From the NCBI RefSeq assembly GCF_022539665.2, contig NC_081334.1:7534424-7598423 (forward strand): DNA of 64,000 nucleotides, read 5' to 3'. Position numbers and translations under genes: made by a program. Shown one piece after another: positions 60,601 through 64,000 of the stretch. The notes under the pieces were generated by a model. The model searched no databases. It was not told the DNA's origin and saw only the letters and a program-made list of their open reading frames with translations. The stretch's first letter is position 1. Each line of letters starts with the position of its first letter. This DNA is from Daphnia carinata (lineage: Eukaryota > Arthropoda > Branchiopoda > Diplostraca > Daphniidae).

Positions 60601-61533
60601 TTGGCTGGATAGGCTTCTCCTGATAATTTTGCTTCCCAGGTTCTACGAATGCTTGACGAGTCGCATAAGTTTTCCAGATTTTCCCAGTAGTTGTCGACCT
60701 TGTCTGTTACGAACTCGGTATGAGAAGTCGGTGATTCATACCCGTCATCACGGATAGTGGAAGTTTGTTTGGCTTCAGATTTGGTTACATTAAGGCCAAG
60801 AGTTAATTTGCTGCTTTTGGAAATTCCAAGATAGTTCAGGTTCTTTGGTGGATTTTCCAGGGTACCAAATAGGTTGTGATGTACCCTATCAAGTTCATCT
60901 AGCTGTTTAGTGGATTCCAGTTTGGCTACAATGTTGGATGCATAAACTTCTCCTATATGAAAATTTAGTGGAGGGACTTCAAACATATCATGCTTGATTA
61001 CTGGGTAGGGTACACACTGTGCCCACCTATTTTCAGTTTGATGTTTCTTAAGCTCATTGTTATAACTTCGGGCATTTATGTTTTGAAGTGATGGTAAATC
61101 ATCAGTTTTGATTGGATCTATATAAACGAGGAACTTTATCACTGGCAAAATTGTGCTAGTTTGCCCAGTAGATATTTTTTCAAGTTCAGAAATTGCATTT
61201 TCAAGTGCATTTCCCTCTGAACAAGGAATTAAAGTTCTCAGTTTAAAAATCCAAGCTGATAACTGAAATTCTTCCGGAAGCATGTCGTCTTCAATGGCCC
61301 GTGTTGTGAACAACGTGCTAAATCCTTCACGCTTAGCACGTTTTTTCTCTTTAGCTTCAAGTTCCACTTCAAGAAAATTGGAACCATTAAGTTTTCCATC
61401 TCTACGTGATTTCGATTTTGACACGAGAGTAAAAAATTTACACAAACTCCCATACCTAAAGAAATATGTGTTGGTGTGTAATATGTTAAATAATCCGGGT
61501 GAGTACTACTTACAAACTATTTTGTGTATCCAT
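57621..61533 (-). CDS. TUBGCP6: Gamma-tubulin complex component 6 (Grip163)
   Basis: Subunit of the gamma-tubulin ring complex that nucleates microtubules at centrosomes. Exons 61514-61533, 59974-61455, 59655-59910, 57773-59573 and 57621-57709 encode 1215 aa. The N-terminal GRIP1 region includes GINGTDCLADL-like sequence (actually DGISTDCLADLVQPL) and AAYFAACVVPFL-type helices. A highly charged coiled coil (KLVAENEAKQIERARQRTER through DEIDKREAEEKRR) separates it from the C-terminal gamma-tubulin-binding half (IRTQCQMVNRSLM, HSVHIARHSIYHFVQTLQNY). It ends HFHDLLMKLNYNEYY, the usual GCP terminus. The charged insert between the two halves points to GCP6 rather than GCP5. The first coding exon is only 20 nt. 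The frame also reads past the 57773 donor to a nearby stop, but splicing restores the conserved end. Confidence 0.9.
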
Positions 61534-61743
61534 TTCAACAGAAAAAATCACTTATATTTGTACACTAATTTAGCGCCATTTATTTTGTTGACTTTTTTTT
61601 ACCGCTAATCGAACTAGCATGTGCTGCCATCTGCCAAGTTGCCAGCTGTTACCAAAGAAAATGTTGGAAGACGGCAACCTTGGCTTTCATTAGCAGACAG
61701 CTAAACTTCTCTTTTGCACAAAAATAGAATTCTTTTTAATGTC
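61534..61743. promoter_or_regulatory. Bidirectional promoter of TUBGCP6 and KGD4
   Basis: Only 210 bp separate the two divergent start codons, so the genes must share promoter sequence. No TATA box is evident. Confidence 0.6.
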
Positions 61744-62207
61744 ATGAAAATGGCCAGCGCTACGAGAACCTGGGCTGTAAGTAATAATTTGCTACACTTG
61801 TAAAGGATTACGGTGATGGAATTATTTATCAATCAAATTAGATGGTAAATAAGCATATACCCATGATTAAATTTCGAAGAGCATCAGCTGGTAATCATGA
61901 GCACGGTGAGTTCTCTGGGAGAAATTGTTGAAGCCCGTATTTTGAAGTTCTTTCCCATTTCTTGTTGTGTTGACAGGAGCGGTTGTGCAGCCAGTTAGTG
62001 CCACGAAAACAATGAATTTGAATAAGCCTTCTATCAAACCTACTCCAACTGTCATTCTAGAGGATTGGCAGCTTACTGGCAGGTATAAGAGAAAGCCAAT
62101 CTCACAGGAGGAAATAGACTTCATCAATGTAAACCCCTCTTTTTATAGCACATATCAATCAAATACTAATATTTTATACCATTCAACAGAGAGGAGGCCC
62201 ACAGTGA
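61744..62207 (+). CDS. KGD4: 2-oxoglutarate dehydrogenase complex component 4
   Basis: Small mitochondrial adaptor (also called MRPS36) that ties the E3 subunit to the 2-oxoglutarate dehydrogenase core in the TCA cycle. Exons 61744-61776, 61842-61905, 61977-62128 and 62190-62207 give 88 aa. The start MKMASATRTW and the stretch NKHIPMIKFRR match the family N-terminus. The C-terminal RYKRKPISQEEIDFIN plus RGGPQ-stop is the diagnostic motif. Translation could instead start at the second ATG (61750). All introns are in phase. It is divergent from TUBGCP6 and convergent with ECI1, with stop codons 58 bp apart. Confidence 0.9.
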
Positions 62208-62213
62208 TTTATT
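62208..62213 (-). terminator. ECI1 poly(A) signal
   Basis: AATAAA on the minus strand, 52 bp past the ECI1 stop and directly abutting the KGD4 stop codon. The ECI1 transcript therefore probably ends within KGD4's last exon or intron. Confidence 0.5.
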
Positions 62214-62265
62214 TACAAAACATTAGTTACTACCAATGTATTTTAGAGTATTGAAAAAATATGTA

Positions 62266-63735
62266 CTAATTCTTCTTTGCCAGACTCTGCAAATAAATAC
62301 CTAGCCCTTTTTGTACTGCATCAGTTGTGGCAAAATGGACAAAGGTGTTTAAGTCTGTTTCGCGATTTTCTAAAAGACCCTTCAGTGGTGCTTCTCTAAT
62401 TCTCATCTTGGATAAATACCGCGCCATGGCTAATTAAAGAATTTGTTATTAAGCAATATTATCAACAAAAGATCGCTCCCTAGCATACCAGGAATTTGGA
62501 GGAATTCTTTCAATTCTGATTCCGCTGCTGCAGTTGCAGATTCCATATCGGGAAGCACTCGATCTACCAAACCAATTTTGAATGCTTCCTCGGGACTAAA
62601 TAAACTTCCCAACTGAAGTGCACGTTCTATTAAAAATTTAAATATAATAACTTTTAAAACGTATCTCTGTTTAAAATACAAAAGAATACAAACCTGATTG
62701 CCGTACACCTTCACAAAAGGAGAAGAAATAGAGAAACAAAGGAATACATTTTTATTACAAACAACCATCTTAATTAATTTATACTCACCAATGGTATTAA
62801 CAAAAGCATCTTTGAACCTGGTAAAAACGGAAAACGGTGATTACAAGGGAAATTTCCTCAAGATATTATAAATTTCCTCACCAAAATGGTGCTACTATTC
62901 CCAACCTTGTTTCATTAAGTCCAATTTTTGATTTACCATTCACCATAACCCTTGAATCACATCCGACAGCTAGTAAGCATCCACCAGCAGGAGCATGACC
63001 TAATGGTGTAATGTTACTCAATAAATATTTGGCTAGAGTAAACAATGTGATGTACAGTAGTTGTACATAATTGTACAAACTTGCACAGATTGATAGTAAC
63101 CTACCCTGAAAAAATAATGAATATTTTAAAATGTTAATTTTTCACATCATTCCATAAACTAAAAATAAAAACTAAAAATAATTCTTACATTGATAAGGGC
63201 TACTGAAGCCATTTTGGAGCCATACAACTGAAGCCATAAAGTTTGAAGTGAAGACCAAAATTCTTTTAGTCTCCCTTCAGTAGGTTGGTAAATTTCTCGG
63301 ATGTCTAGACCTGCACTGAAAATTCCAGGACAGGCCTGTGGTTGTTCACATAAAATAGAAATGATTATAAGGAGTTGCACTGTATATATCTTCACGTAAA
63401 TAAATGTATAATACAGATGTAAGGATGAATCCTTTGCATTTGTTTTTCTCCAGTTCACTTAACGATTCGGACAGTGCCTGAATCATTTCAAGGCTCAATG
63501 AGTTAACAGGGTTTTTTTGCATAGATATAACAGTGTAACCTATCAGAAAGAAAAATTACACAAAATAAAATTTCATTTCTAGTTAAATACTAAAATTGTA
63601 TAACAAAAAACCTTGTTTTTCTTCCAGATGAACCAATGATGAAATTGATGCTGAAGTTGACTGCATTCGGGGAGTTATGGATCTTCGAAGAAGAGGTAAT
63701 GCATTACTGCGAGCGAAAGTGATAACCGACATCAT
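62266..63735 (-). CDS. ECI1: Enoyl-CoA delta isomerase 1, mitochondrial
   Basis: Shifts 3-cis/trans double bonds to 2-trans in beta-oxidation of unsaturated fatty acids. Exons 63612-63735, 63415-63539, 63189-63335, 63105 (one base), 62882-62999, 62789-62817, 62694-62708, 62489-62626 and 62266-62429 sum to 861 nt, 286 aa. The arginine/serine-rich start (MMSVITFARSNALPLLRRSI) fits a mitochondrial presequence. The crotonase fold shows FSAGLDIREIY, NGHAPAGGCLLA and GLNETRLGIVAPFW with the catalytic glutamate of ECI1. Two further exons are tiny (29 and 15 nt). The one-base exon is needed to keep frame and to make the conserved NGH. Two ATGs in tandem open the frame (63735 and 63732). Confidence 0.9.
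62292..62297 (+). terminator. KGD4 poly(A) signal
   Basis: AATAAA 85 bp after the KGD4 stop codon, lying antisense within the last coding exon of ECI1. The two mRNAs would overlap at their 3' ends. Confidence 0.45.
63105..63105 (-). other. ECI1: Predicted single-nucleotide exon of ECI1
   Basis: On the minus strand TTATTTTTTCAG is followed by one G and then GTAGGT. Exon 3 ends AAT in phase 0 (63189) and the next exon starts GTCATGCT at 62999, needing one base. Adding G gives AAT-GGT-CAT, Asn-Gly-His, as in the family. The flanking introns would be 83 and 105 nt, normal for this gene. Longer exons from the same acceptor (19 or 25 nt) also keep frame but insert residues into the conserved loop. 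Confidence 0.6.
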
Positions 63736-64000
63736 TCTGAGGGGTTTCTTCCTTTTCTATAATCTATAAGAAGTCTGAAAAGAAATTGATGAAAGTGTTG
63801 TGTGCCAAAAACAGTCAACGGAGTCGAAAGTCGAATGCGTCTGTATTAGAACTCAGAATCGAAAGTTGAAATCGACAAACATTCATTCGTTAGGCGCTAG
63901 AGGCTGCCATACTCGATGGATGGTCTGTTCCATGCCACGTTTCCCGCCATAAAACCGACGTATTTAAATTCACCGAATGTTGCAGTAGATTAGTAAAATA

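Overview
The window is eukaryotic nuclear DNA from an arthropod. The evidence is many short spliced genes with GT-AG introns of about 45-110 bp, a Limpet-type PET/LIM gene, and a Cactus/IkB gene with the insect-like phosphodegron DSGFLS. A branchiopod crustacean such as Daphnia fits the compact genes and homopolymer-rich introns, but species is inference. All exon models below were assembled by hand by matching splice sites, reading phase and family motifs; each total was checked for divisibility by three.

Layout. 1-7.4 kb is repeat-derived: two diverged direct copies of a roughly 1.7 kb repeat, a 479 bp foldback element with about 100 bp terminal inverted repeats, and several tRNA-like A/B-box remnants. 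8.6-35 kb is one large minus-strand locus, Limpet (Lmpt), with widely spaced small exons, at least four alternative first coding exons and homopolymer- and microsatellite-rich introns. From 36.3 kb the texture changes abruptly to compact genes: OXCT1/SCOT (-), RPA3 (+), a kinesin-6 KIF20-type motor (-), WARS1 (-), FCF1 (+), cactus (-), TUBGCP6/Grip163 (-), KGD4 (+) and ECI1 (-). 53-57.6 kb is largely non-coding, with one unresolved small gene candidate.

Functions. Several housekeeping genes form head-to-head pairs (OXCT1/RPA3, WARS1/FCF1, TUBGCP6/KGD4) or tail-to-tail pairs (RPA3/KIF20, FCF1/cact, KGD4/ECI1). OXCT1, KGD4 and ECI1 are mitochondrial carbon and ketone/fatty-acid metabolism proteins. 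KIF20 and TUBGCP6 are spindle/microtubule factors. Cactus is the NF-kB inhibitor of Toll signalling.

Most notable observations: (1) ECI1 reads through only if a single-nucleotide exon (position 63105) is spliced in; (2) the 1.9 kb fourth intron of cactus-type IkB (drawn between its third and fourth coding exons) carries eight Rel/Dorsal consensus sites; (3) FCF1 has a first coding exon consisting of the ATG only; (4) RPA3 needs a GC-AG intron; (5) the WARS1 exon 1/2 junction cannot be joined in frame by any normal-sized GT-AG intron; (6) Limpet's alternative first exons are phase-matched to three different acceptors. No completely new system was identified.
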